From: Rothia sp. SD9660Na
GTDB lineage: Bacteria; Actinomycetota; Actinomycetes; Actinomycetales; Micrococcaceae
Direction of reading: 5' to 3'
Length of the DNA stretch: 64,000 bases
NCBI RefSeq assembly: GCF_030064065.1
Contig: NZ_CP125946.1
Coordinates: forward strand, 2,046,001-2,110,000
Under the pieces are notes generated by a model, which did no database searches, was not told the origin of the DNA, and saw nothing but the letters and a program-made list of their open reading frames with translations. Both the position numbers and the translations under genes were made by a program. Shown piece after piece: positions 38,801 through 45,727 of this stretch (position 1 is the stretch's first letter; each line of letters begins with the position of its first letter).

Positions 38801-41581
38801 CTGCGCATCCCCGCTATGGAGGCCGAACCACCCGGGGCTGACCTCTTCATCTTTGACCCGGCCGAGCTCGAAGACATCGTGACCGAGCGGGTGGGTAACT
38901 CTGCCCTCTTTGCCTCCCGCTTCCGCGAGAACGCTGCCCGCGCCCTGCTGCTACCACGCAAGGACCCGGGCCGCCGCACTCCCCTGTGGCAGCAGCGCCA
39001 GCGCTCCGCCCAGCTGCTGGATGTAGCCCGCAAGTACCCCACCTTCCCCCTGCTGCTGGAAACCGCCCGTGAGTGCCTGCAGGACGTCTACGACCTACCG
39101 GCCCTGACCGCCCTGCACAAGGACCTCGAGGCCAAAAAGGTGCGCATCAGCGAGGTGGAAACCGAAGCTCCCTCCCCCTTTGCCCGCACCCTGCTCTTTG
39201 GCTATGTGGCCCAGTTCCTCTACGACGGGGATTCTCCCTTAGCCGAGCGCCGCGCCGCTGCCCTGGCCCTTGACCCTGCCCTGCTGGCTGAGCTGCTGGG
39301 TAAGGACGAGCTGCGCGAGTTGCTCGATGTTGAGGTCATCCGTTCCACCGAGGCCCGCTTGCAGCGCACCGCTACGGGCTACCGCCTGCGCGGGGTCGAA
39401 GGAGCGGCCGACCTGCTGCGCCTGCTCGGCCCGCTCACTGCTGCCGAGGCTGCCCAGCGCCTGCGGGTGCTCCTGGAGCAGGACGCCAGCGCCCCCGAGG
39501 CCGAGGCAGGTCAGCCGGGCGAGCGCGTCCTCACCGAAGCTGAAGCCACCGACTACCTTGAGGCCCTGGTGAAAGCCGGGCGGGCCCTGCGCTTCCGCCT
39601 GCACGGGCGGGAACTCTACGCCGCCATTGAGGATGCCGCCCGTCTGCGCGACGCCCTGGGCGTTCCCCTGCCCATCGGGGTCCCCCTGGCCTTCCTGGAA
39701 CCGGTCGAGGCTCCCCTGGTTGACCTGGTCGCCCGCTACGCCCGCACCCACGCCCCCTTTACCGCTGCCCAGGCAGCTGCCGCCCTCTCCCTAGGCGTCT
39801 CGGTGGTCGATACTGCCCTGCGCACCCTGGCAGCAGACCGGCGGGTTATCTCCGGCGAGTTCCTGCCCGAAGAACTCCGCGCCGAGCTGGCCACCGCCCG
39901 CACCGGCTCCACCGACCCCACCTACCTGGCCGGAACCGAGTGGGTGGATGCCTCTGTCCTACGCACCCTCCGCTCCCGCTCCCTGGCCGCCCTACGCGCC
40001 GACGTCGAACCCGTTACCCCCGGCACCTACGCCCGCTTCCTGCCGCCCTGGCAGCATGTGGGCTCATGGCAGGTCACCGAAACCACCGCCGCCCCCGGTA
40101 CCTTCGGGGCACCGGCCCAACCCGTCAACGTCCGCCGGGATGAGACCGCCATGCTCAGCGGCTACGACGGCCTACTCACCGTAATCGACCAGCTCGCCGG
40201 GGCGCGGGTACCCGCCTCAGCCCTGGAACCGCTCATTCTCAAGGCCCGAATCAGCGACTACACTCCCGCCCTGCTCGACTCAGCCATGAGCGCCGGGGAT
40301 GTGCTCTGGACGGGCGCCGGGCAGCTCGCCGGGGACGACGGCTGGGTCGCCCTGCACCTGGGGGAAAGCGCAGCCCTGACCCTGCCCGATAAGGTGGAAC
40401 GAGCTGAGGCGCTCGCCGCCCTGGGCGCCCTTGAAAACACCCTCTACGAGCTACTAACCGGCGGGCTCTTCTTCAGCCAGATTCAGACCCAGCTCACTGC
40501 CCTGGCCACCTCGCTGGGCAACACGCCCCCGAGTGCCCAGGAGATTTCAACCGCCCTCTGGAACCTGGTCTGGGCCGGGCTGGTCACCGGCGATACCTTT
40601 GCCCCGGTGCGGGCCCTGATCTCGGGCGGGGCGTCGGCCCACAAGGTTGCTGCCCCCGCCCCACGGGCCCGTTCCGTGGGAATGCGCCGGGGTGCCTCCC
40701 GTCTCTCTGCCTCCCGCCTGGGGGTAGGCATGGGCCGGGCCCCGGCGGTATCTGCCCAGGTCGCCCCCATCGATGGCGGCCGCTGGGCCCGTATCGAGGC
40801 CGAACCGCTCGACACCACCGTGGCAGCTGCCGCCCGCGCCGAACTGCTCATGGACCGCTATGGGGTCCTCACCCGCGGGGCCGTGGCCGTTGAGGACACC
40901 CCCGGCGGCTTCGCCGGTGTCTACCGGGTGCTGTCTACCGCCGAAGAAAAGGGTCTGGCCCGCCGCGGCTACTTCATTGAGGGCCTGGGCGCCGCCCAGT
41001 TCTCGACCTCCGCCACCGTCGATAGGCTCCGGGCGGCGGACGACACCACCGGGGCTGACGAGGGGCATGACGCCGCGCCCAGCGCGTCCGCCTATACCCC
41101 GGTGCGGCGCACCCGCTACTCGGTCACCCTGCTCGCTGCCACCGACCCGGCCAACCCCTACGGGGCTGCCCTGCCCTGGCCTACCCCCGTAGCGTGGGAT
41201 AGCAGCCGCACCCCCATCAAACACAAGCCGGGGCGTAAGGCCGGGGCCGTCGTCATCCTGGTTGACGGGGAGCTGACCCTCTACCTGGAACGCGGCGGCA
41301 AGACCCTACTGCCCTTCACCGACCAAACCGACCGGGTGGAGGCGTCCGCGCCCCTCATCGGCCAGCTGGTGCGCGCCGGAGTAGCCGACAAAATCGTCAT
41401 CGAAACCGCAGGCGGGGTGGATGTGCTCAGCACGCCGGGCCCCCTACCTCCTACTCCCCACCAGCCGGACGTAGCGGGAGAAGACGGCGAGCACCCCGTC
41501 CTCACCCTGCGCAGGGCCCTGCTGGCCGCAGGTTTCTATGCCACCCCGCGCGGCCTGCGTATGCGGAAGGACTATTCCTAA
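35807..41581 (+). CDS. lhr: large ATP-dependent helicase Lhr
   Basis: Superfamily 2 3'-to-5' helicase implicated in DNA repair, 1924 residues against about 1500-1600 for typical actinobacterial Lhr. RecA1 has VAPTGSGKTLSAFLW (GSGKT 52-56), the DEVH box in IIDEVHAVAGTKRGAH and motif III in LSATVEPVE. RecA2 has TSSLELGIDMGHVDLVIQ and the Arg-finger motif LQRVGRAGH. The winged-helix and long C-terminal Lhr domains follow. Extra length comes from low-complexity insertions near residues 73-99, 268-469, 528-594, 1225-1241 and 1743-1762, several flanked by inverted GGACGCC motifs. An earlier ATG at 35798 is also possible. It is followed by nei, a known functional pairing in actinobacteria. Confidence 0.95.
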   Translation: MAEPVTSRALSFFSAPTRRWFEGAFSAPTAAQAGAWEAISAGHHALIVAPTGSGKTLSAFLWALDRLHFENHGGGDLGAANDEGSDAGGGQAQQAGGGGTRVLYISPLKALGVDVERNLRAPLIGIAQTARQLGVEPPQVRVGVRSGDTPAKERRQLISNPPDILITTPESLFLMLTSKARSTLTKVHTVIIDEVHAVAGTKRGAHLAVTLERLDQILETPAQRVGLSATVEPVETVARFLGGSVPVQIVRPPSAKEWELTLSVPVPDMTALGGPNAYGEAGKDFGGQEQQVDGMPAGAGSDSSPYLDKLADRTRAKIRSLDAAEFENRSFDDGAVHSDTLADAGARPEASVRLAESLPQGVTVAEALGIRPVAGPALGSLPDEPSSDYFDQPLPARTPGSRVGSEQAGAAQVSTVQVSTVQASAEQALWDAVGVFPGEETEPCPQAQPSLTIEEVSGAASAPGGGETPNLNGYQASIWPHVEERIVDLVEANRSTIVFANSRGLAEKLTARLNEIYLGRLEARGELGEVTASASTGARTYASTGGEPKALADVLAEALAKDAPARLEADDERLPGAGASLPLSIQPPAQMMGGSATAPGAPPVLARAHHGSVSKDQRTLIEEALKSGQLRCVVATSSLELGIDMGHVDLVIQVEAPHSVASGLQRVGRAGHQVGEVSRGYLYPKHRGDLLNATVTVQRMLAGKIEPLAIPANPLDILAQQTVAACALGPISVEAWFEALRATAPFATLPRAAFEATLDLLAGKYPSDEFAELRPRIVWDRDAGTIEGRPGAQRLAVTSGGTIPDRGLFPVFIAGAEDSKAPKRVGELDEEMVYESRAGDVIALGASSWRIEDITHDRVTVTPAPGVPGRLPFWHGDSPGRPVDLGRALGAFTRELALENSKDAGSAHARLRGLGLDEWAADNLLAYVAEQAEATGQVPSEKHLLVERFRDELGDWRLILHSPLGMPVHSPWALAVGARAEERYGVNASAMAADDGIVLRIPAMEAEPPGADLFIFDPAELEDIVTERVGNSALFASRFRENAARALLLPRKDPGRRTPLWQQRQRSAQLLDVARKYPTFPLLLETARECLQDVYDLPALTALHKDLEAKKVRISEVETEAPSPFARTLLFGYVAQFLYDGDSPLAERRAAALALDPALLAELLGKDELRELLDVEVIRSTEARLQRTATGYRLRGVEGAADLLRLLGPLTAAEAAQRLRVLLEQDASAPEAEAGQPGERVLTEAEATDYLEALVKAGRALRFRLHGRELYAAIEDAARLRDALGVPLPIGVPLAFLEPVEAPLVDLVARYARTHAPFTAAQAAAALSLGVSVVDTALRTLAADRRVISGEFLPEELRAELATARTGSTDPTYLAGTEWVDASVLRTLRSRSLAALRADVEPVTPGTYARFLPPWQHVGSWQVTETTAAPGTFGAPAQPVNVRRDETAMLSGYDGLLTVIDQLAGARVPASALEPLILKARISDYTPALLDSAMSAGDVLWTGAGQLAGDDGWVALHLGESAALTLPDKVERAEALAALGALENTLYELLTGGLFFSQIQTQLTALATSLGNTPPSAQEISTALWNLVWAGLVTGDTFAPVRALISGGASAHKVAAPAPRARSVGMRRGASRLSASRLGVGMGRAPAVSAQVAPIDGGRWARIEAEPLDTTVAAAARAELLMDRYGVLTRGAVAVEDTPGGFAGVYRVLSTAEEKGLARRGYFIEGLGAAQFSTSATVDRLRAADDTTGADEGHDAAPSASAYTPVRRTRYSVTLLAATDPANPYGAALPWPTPVAWDSSRTPIKHKPGRKAGAVVILVDGELTLYLERGGKTLLPFTDQTDRVEASAPLIGQLVRAGVADKIVIETAGGVDVLSTPGPLPPTPHQPDVAGEDGEHPVLTLRRALLAAGFYATPRGLRMRKDYS
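36831..36860. repeat. inverted CGGACGCC/GGCGTCCG pair in lhr insertion
   Basis: Perfect 8-base arms (36831-36838, 36853-36860) inside the largest lhr insertion, encoding LADAGARPEASV. Confidence 0.7.
37036..37080. repeat. 15-base tandem repeat in lhr
   Basis: Three consecutive copies of TGTGCAGGTAAGCAC (first and last slightly diverged) encode a 5-residue repeat, AQVST/VQVST/VQASA, within the large insertion between the two RecA domains. Confidence 0.85.
37487..37548. repeat. inverted AAGGACGCCCC/GGGGCGTCCTT pair in lhr
   Basis: Perfect 11-base arms (37487-37497, 37538-37548) 40 bases apart, flanking the in-frame segment KDAPARLEADDERLPGAGAS in the second helicase domain. Confidence 0.75.
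39481..39530. repeat. inverted GGACGC/GCGTCC pair in lhr C-terminal region
   Basis: Six-base arms (39481-39486, 39525-39530) flank DASAPEAEAGQPGERV, a low-complexity linker between helical segments. Confidence 0.5.
41035..41092. repeat. inverted GGCGGACG/CGTCCGCC pair in lhr C-terminal region
   Basis: Perfect 8-base arms (41035-41042, 41085-41092) flank ADDTTGADEGHDAAPSASA, an acidic insertion. Confidence 0.7.
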
Positions 41582-41644
41582 AACAGCAGAACCTCCCTTG
41601 CGTGGGGCAGGAAGGTTCTGGGCGGCTAGTGGTCTCTGTGTCGA

Positions 41645-41788
41645 TTAGGCGGTGAGGTTGTACTCCATGCCCTCGTAACCAGCGCGGAAGGCGCGGACGC
41701 TGCGGGTAAGGTGCACGTAGAAAGCACCGAGAGACATCACAAGCATCATGACCATAACAACCATGAGCGCGGTAAAGAGCAGATTCAT
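41645..41788 (-). CDS. 47-residue single-helix membrane protein
   Basis: A short minus-strand gene from ATG (41788) to TAA (41645). GGAGG lies 8 bases before the ATG, an ideal ribosome site. The product starts with a membrane helix rich in Met and Val (NLLFTALMVVMVMMLVMSLGAF) followed by a basic, amphipathic tail (HLTRSVRAFRAGYEGMEYN). No family recognised. It reads against lhr and nei, so it is its own unit. Small membrane proteins of this form often modulate transporters or stress responses, but nothing here identifies the partner. Confidence 0.7.
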   Translation of the reverse strand: MNLLFTALMVVMVMMLVMSLGAFYVHLTRSVRAFRAGYEGMEYNLTA

Positions 41789-42071
41789 TGTTCTGACCTC
41801 CATCTAGGGGAGAGGCGGCTGGGAGACCGCCTAAGGAGTTAGGGCCTACTCTAGCAACATCGCATGAGCCTGCCCTTTGTATTAAGTTAGTGCTGGGCCA
41901 TAAACTTCAACGGTGAAGCGTGACGTAAAACGACCATACACCCTTTATGCAGGTGGCACGCAAGTTTTGTGGCATTTCTGGTCTACACTGTGAGCAGAGG
42001 GGCGCGCAGGACGTCATAGATAAGTCATATTAGACAGGTCACATTTTGATAACACGGAGGGGTGCTTAGCA
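41789..42071. other. divergent region between small membrane protein gene and nei
   Basis: About 280 bases holding the promoters of two divergent genes. TACACT at 41985-41990 is a possible plus-strand -10. No operator-like palindrome is evident. A GC-poor stretch covers 41880-41960. Confidence 0.35.
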
Positions 42072-42956
42072 GTGCCTGAAGGCGATACCGTATGGCGGCA
42101 GGCCCGCTCACTCCACCGCGCCCTTGCCAGTAGAACAGCCCACGCTACAGATTTCCGCTACCCCCAGGTTGCCGACGTCAACCTAGCGGGTCAGCCTATT
42201 CACGGGGCCCTGGCCCGGGGTAAACATATTCTACTGCGTATCGGTGAGATGACCGTGCACTCCCACCTCAAGATGGATGGTATCTGGCACCTCTACGGGC
42301 TAGATGCCAACGGCGCACGGGAAAAATGGCGGCGCCCGGCCAATCAGGTGCGGGCTCTGATTCAGGCTAATGCAAGGCTTGATAGCGACGGGCAAGTAGT
42401 GCCTGGCAGCCACCCGGTCGAAGCCGTGGGCTTTACCCTGGGGCTACTTGAGGTTTTCCCCACCAGCCAAGAAACTGACCGCCTATCCTACCTGGGCCCC
42501 GACCTACTCGGCCCCGACTGGTCGGTTGAGCAGGCGGTAGCTAACCTTGCCGCCCGGCTGGAACGTCCCTTAGGGGTAGCCCTGCTCGACCAGAAGAACC
42601 TGGCCGGTATCGGCACCATCTACCGGGCTGAGACCTGTTTTCTCGCGGGTCTTGACCCGCGCACCCCGGTGGGGGCGGTGCCCGATATAGCTGCCGTGGT
42701 CTCAATTGCCCGCCTGCTGCTGGATGCTAACCGCGGGCGTCCGCACCGGGTCACCCGCACCAGTGCCGAGCCGCTCTGGTGCTACGGGCGGGCGGGTCGC
42801 CCCTGCTACCGCTGCGGGGAAACCATCGTCAAGGAAGACCTCTCAGAAACCGGCACCGGCGCCGACCGCTACGCAGCGGGCCACCTGTACGCCCGCGAGG
42901 AAGATACCGACCGCATTAGCTTCCGCTGTCCCGGCTGCCAGGAGCTACCGGGCTAA
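42072..42956 (+). CDS. nei: formamidopyrimidine/endonuclease VIII-type DNA glycosylase
   Basis: Base-excision repair glycosylase/AP lyase of the Fpg/Nei family, 294 residues. After Met removal the catalytic N terminus is PEGDTVWRQ, the Nei form. The beta-turn lysine is in ARGKHILLRI. The H2TH region has LLDQKNLAGIGTIYRAE. The zinc finger uses two CxxC pairs (CYRC near 260 and CPGC at the end). It starts at a GTG with GGAGGGG upstream. In actinobacteria nei commonly follows lhr; here a small membrane gene on the other strand lies between. Confidence 0.95.
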   Translation: MPEGDTVWRQARSLHRALASRTAHATDFRYPQVADVNLAGQPIHGALARGKHILLRIGEMTVHSHLKMDGIWHLYGLDANGAREKWRRPANQVRALIQANARLDSDGQVVPGSHPVEAVGFTLGLLEVFPTSQETDRLSYLGPDLLGPDWSVEQAVANLAARLERPLGVALLDQKNLAGIGTIYRAETCFLAGLDPRTPVGAVPDIAAVVSIARLLLDANRGRPHRVTRTSAEPLWCYGRAGRPCYRCGETIVKEDLSETGTGADRYAAGHLYAREEDTDRISFRCPGCQELPG

Positions 42957-43029
42957 AGACCCCGCCCAACCAGCAGAGGAGGGGTAACGCCAAAGGTCGG
43001 CGTGAAGGGGTTAGCCATACGTTTCCCGC

Positions 43030-43082
43030 ACCTTTCTTATACTTTCTTATTCTTATTTATTCTTTCTTATTTTTTATATCTT
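43030..43082 (+). repeat. pyrimidine-rich TTCTTAT repeats before pepT
   Basis: A strand-biased tract with several imperfect copies of TTTCTTAT/TTCTTATTTA, very AT-rich against the surroundings, about 35 bases before the pepT start. It may act as an upstream promoter element or be slippage-prone. Confidence 0.6.
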
Positions 43083-43101
43083 GGGTAGAGCATGCGGGGA
43101 G

Positions 43102-43117
43102 TAAACTACTCACCATG
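43102..43117 (+). promoter_or_regulatory. candidate leaderless promoter of pepT
   Basis: TAAACT (43102-43107), ACTCACC, then ATG. There is no ribosome site before the ATG. Confidence 0.45.
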
Positions 43118-44437
43118 ACCACCACCACATTTACTCCCGCCTACACCCCAGATGCAGATGTGCAAGAGGCCCTGGCCGCCCGTTTTCTGCGCTACTCGGC
43201 GATCTCTAGCCAGTCGGACGCCTCAGCTACGACCGTGCCCACCAGCCAGGGCCAATGGGAGCTGGCCCGCCTGCTTGAAGCCGAACTACGTAAAGCTGGC
43301 GCGCAGGAGGTGCACCTGAGCGACACCTGCGTGCTGACCGCCCGTATTCCCTCCACTCTGCCCGCGGGCACCGAAGCCCCCGCCATCGGCTTCTGCACCC
43401 ACCTCGATACGGTGGACGTCAACCTCTCCCCCGATGTTCATGCCCGCGTCGTCGATTACACCGGCGGGGATATCTGCCTGAACACCGACCTCAACATCTG
43501 GCTGCGCGAGGCCGAGCACCCCGAAATCACCCGCTACACGGGCCAGCGCATCATCGTCACCGACGGCACCAGTGTGCTGGGAGCGGACGACAAGGCCGGG
43601 GTCGCCTCGGTCATGGAAGCAGCCGTGCGGCTCTTAGCTGCGGACGCGGACGCCGCCGGGCAGGCAGATGCCCAGGGGCAGGCGGATGGGGCGGGTGCGT
43701 CCGCCCATCCCGACATCTACCTCTCCTTTGTGCCGGATGAAGAAATCGGCCTGCTGGGCGTACGCACCATGGACCTGGCACGCTTCCCCGTCGACTACGC
43801 CTACACCCTGGACTGCTGCGAACTGGGCGAACTGGTTGAGGCTACCTTCAATGCCGGGCACGCCCGTCTGCACGTTGAGGGCGTGACCGCCCACCCCATG
43901 AATTCCAAGGGCAACCTGGTCAACCCGATTCTGGTGGCCCACGACTTTGTAGCGGCCCTCGACCGCACCCAGACCCCCGAGCACACCGAGGGGCGCGAGG
44001 GTTACCTCTGGGTCAACGGGATGGCGGGCAACCAGGCCACCGCAACTGTCGATGTCAGCATCCGCGACCACGACCGAGCCGGCTACGAGGCAAAAAAGGA
44101 CTTCCTGCGCGACCTAGCTGAGCGGACGGCAGAAGCCAACCCGCGGGCGTCCGTGCAGCTGGATATCTCAGATATCTACAGCAACCTTGAGGACGCAAAA
44201 ACCAGCACCAACGCTGTGGCGTCCGAGCGCCTGCGCTCCGCCTTTGCCCGGCTGGGTATCGAGCCCATCAACCTGGCCATGCGCGGGGGAACCGACGGCT
44301 CTTATCTCTCCACCCGGGGAATCTACACCCCCAACTTCTTCACCGGGGCGCACAACTTCCACTCCAACTGCGAGTTCCTGCCCCTGCCCGCCTTTGAGGC
44401 CAGCTACCGGGTGGTGCGAGAGCTGATGGCTGGCTAG
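43115..44437 (+). CDS. pepT: peptidase T (tripeptidase)
   Basis: Zinc-dependent M20B aminotripeptidase, cytoplasmic, 440 residues. Metal and catalytic residues are visible: THLDTVD (His and Asp), SVLGADDKAG (bridging Asp), VPDEEIGLLG (catalytic and metal Glu), DCCELGELVEATFNAG, and the C-terminal GAHNFHSNCEFLP (His). An extra segment near residues 176-198 (DADAAGQADAQGQADGAGAS) interrupts the core just before SFVPDEE and is flanked by GCGGACGC/GCGTCCGC. The rluA-type gene follows after 21 bases and may be leaderless too. Confidence 0.95.
   Translation: MTTTTFTPAYTPDADVQEALAARFLRYSAISSQSDASATTVPTSQGQWELARLLEAELRKAGAQEVHLSDTCVLTARIPSTLPAGTEAPAIGFCTHLDTVDVNLSPDVHARVVDYTGGDICLNTDLNIWLREAEHPEITRYTGQRIIVTDGTSVLGADDKAGVASVMEAAVRLLAADADAAGQADAQGQADGAGASAHPDIYLSFVPDEEIGLLGVRTMDLARFPVDYAYTLDCCELGELVEATFNAGHARLHVEGVTAHPMNSKGNLVNPILVAHDFVAALDRTQTPEHTEGREGYLWVNGMAGNQATATVDVSIRDHDRAGYEAKKDFLRDLAERTAEANPRASVQLDISDIYSNLEDAKTSTNAVASERLRSAFARLGIEPINLAMRGGTDGSYLSTRGIYTPNFFTGAHNFHSNCEFLPLPAFEASYRVVRELMAG
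43640..43704. repeat. inverted GCGGACGC/GCGTCCGC pair in pepT insertion
   Basis: Perfect 8-base arms (43640-43647 and 43697-43704), with an overlapping second left copy at 43646-43653, precisely flank the Ala/Asp/Gln-rich insertion in PepT. Confidence 0.75.
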
Positions 44438-44445
44438 GGCTCTGC

Positions 44446-44461
44446 GATAATAGAGCCCATG
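44446..44461 (+). promoter_or_regulatory. candidate leaderless promoter of rluA-type gene
   Basis: GATAAT (44446-44451), AGAGCCC, then ATG at 44459, just after the pepT stop. Confidence 0.45.
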
Positions 44462-45586
44462 CGCCGAATCAACCGCCACCTTGCCCCCAAGCCCCTGCCC
44501 CAGCGCAACGGGATTGACGCTGTCGCCTTTGTGCTGCCAGACGCAGGCAACCCCGAGAACGATACCCTTGGCGCAAGCACGGTGCTGGACTACCTGGTGG
44601 CCCGATTCTACCCCCACGAGCGCTCCCTCTTTACCTCCCGCTTTGAGCGCGATGAGGTCAAGGACGCCGACGGGCAGGCGGTTGCCCCCGATGCACCGTT
44701 GACGGGGCAAAAGATCTGGTACTACCGGGAACTGGGGGTTGAAAAACCCGTGCCCTTTGATATGCCGGTGCTCTACGAGGACGAGTGGGTACTGGCCATT
44801 GATAAGCCCCACTTCCTGCCCACCACCCCGAATGGCTCCTTTGTCGCACATACTGCCCTGACCCAGCTGCGGGTGCGGGAGAACAACCCCGATCTGATTC
44901 CGATTCACCGCCTGGATAGGGCAACCGCCGGGGTGGTTCTCTTTGCCAAGACCCCCGAGGCCCGGGCCCCCTTTCAAACCATGTTCCAGCGGCGCGAACC
45001 GACCAAGACCTACGAGGCTGTTGCGGCCCCTATCGCCAGGCTGGGGGTGGGTGAGAGCCTGACGGTGCGCTCGCGCATTGATAACCAGCACGGGGCTATG
45101 CAGGTAGCCCATACCGGCATTGAGCTCCTGCCCGGTGACACCGGCCCCCTGCCGGTGGAGACCAAGGCTGAGCGGCGCGAGCGCCGCCGCTCCGGGGCGT
45201 CCTTTGAGGGGCTCAATGCCCAGTCGCGTATTACTTGCCTGACGGTGTTTGAGGTGGCGAGCGGCGTCCTACCCGCTGTCTCTGAGGCGAACCCGACCCT
45301 GCCCCTGCCGCAGGCGGGCACACCCCTGGCCCACTATCTTTTAGAGCCGCATACCGGCAAGACCCACCAGCTGCGGGTGCACCTGGCGGCAGCCGGGGCG
45401 CCGATTGTGGGGGACGTGGTCTACCCGGCCGTCCTGCCCATCGCCGAGGACGAGCCCGCCCTACCCCTCCAGCTGCTGGCCAGGTCGCTGACCTTCCCCC
45501 ACCCCTTCACCGGGAAGACCGTGACGGTGCAGAGCGGGCGGAGGCTACGACTCGTCGAAGGTTCTGCCCCTAGCCGCCGAATGTGA
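44459..45586 (+). CDS. RluA-family RNA pseudouridine synthase
   Basis: A 375-residue pseudouridine synthase of the RluA family, which isomerises uridines in rRNA or tRNA. The catalytic motif is IPIHRLDRATAGVVLFAK (catalytic Asp). KTYEAVAAP, the substrate-binding HTGKTHQLRVHLAAAGAPIVGDVVYP and a C-terminal SLTFPHPFTGK segment are present. There is an N-terminal extension of about 100 residues without a clear S4 domain. The exact RNA target cannot be given. The 3' end overlaps the left arm of an inverted repeat. Confidence 0.92.
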   Translation: MRRINRHLAPKPLPQRNGIDAVAFVLPDAGNPENDTLGASTVLDYLVARFYPHERSLFTSRFERDEVKDADGQAVAPDAPLTGQKIWYYRELGVEKPVPFDMPVLYEDEWVLAIDKPHFLPTTPNGSFVAHTALTQLRVRENNPDLIPIHRLDRATAGVVLFAKTPEARAPFQTMFQRREPTKTYEAVAAPIARLGVGESLTVRSRIDNQHGAMQVAHTGIELLPGDTGPLPVETKAERRERRRSGASFEGLNAQSRITCLTVFEVASGVLPAVSEANPTLPLPQAGTPLAHYLLEPHTGKTHQLRVHLAAAGAPIVGDVVYPAVLPIAEDEPALPLQLLARSLTFPHPFTGKTVTVQSGRRLRLVEGSAPSRRM

Positions 45587-45647
45587 CGCCTTTTCCCGAA
45601 TGTCGGGAGTAAGCCCACCCGCTCGGGAATAAGAGGCACATTCGGCG
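45575..45647 (+). terminator. inverted repeat overlapping the end of the rluA-type gene
   Basis: CGCCGAATGTG (45575-45585) and CACATTCGGCG (45637-45647) are perfect 11-base arms enclosing TCCCGA-ATG-TCGGGA. The left arm includes the gene's last codons and stop. Likely terminator. Confidence 0.6.
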
Positions 45648-45727
45648 CAGACGCACTAGCCGACCAAGCCGGTAGACTAAAACCGGCCCAGACCACCGCC
45701 CACCGACGCGCCAAAGAAAGAAACTCC

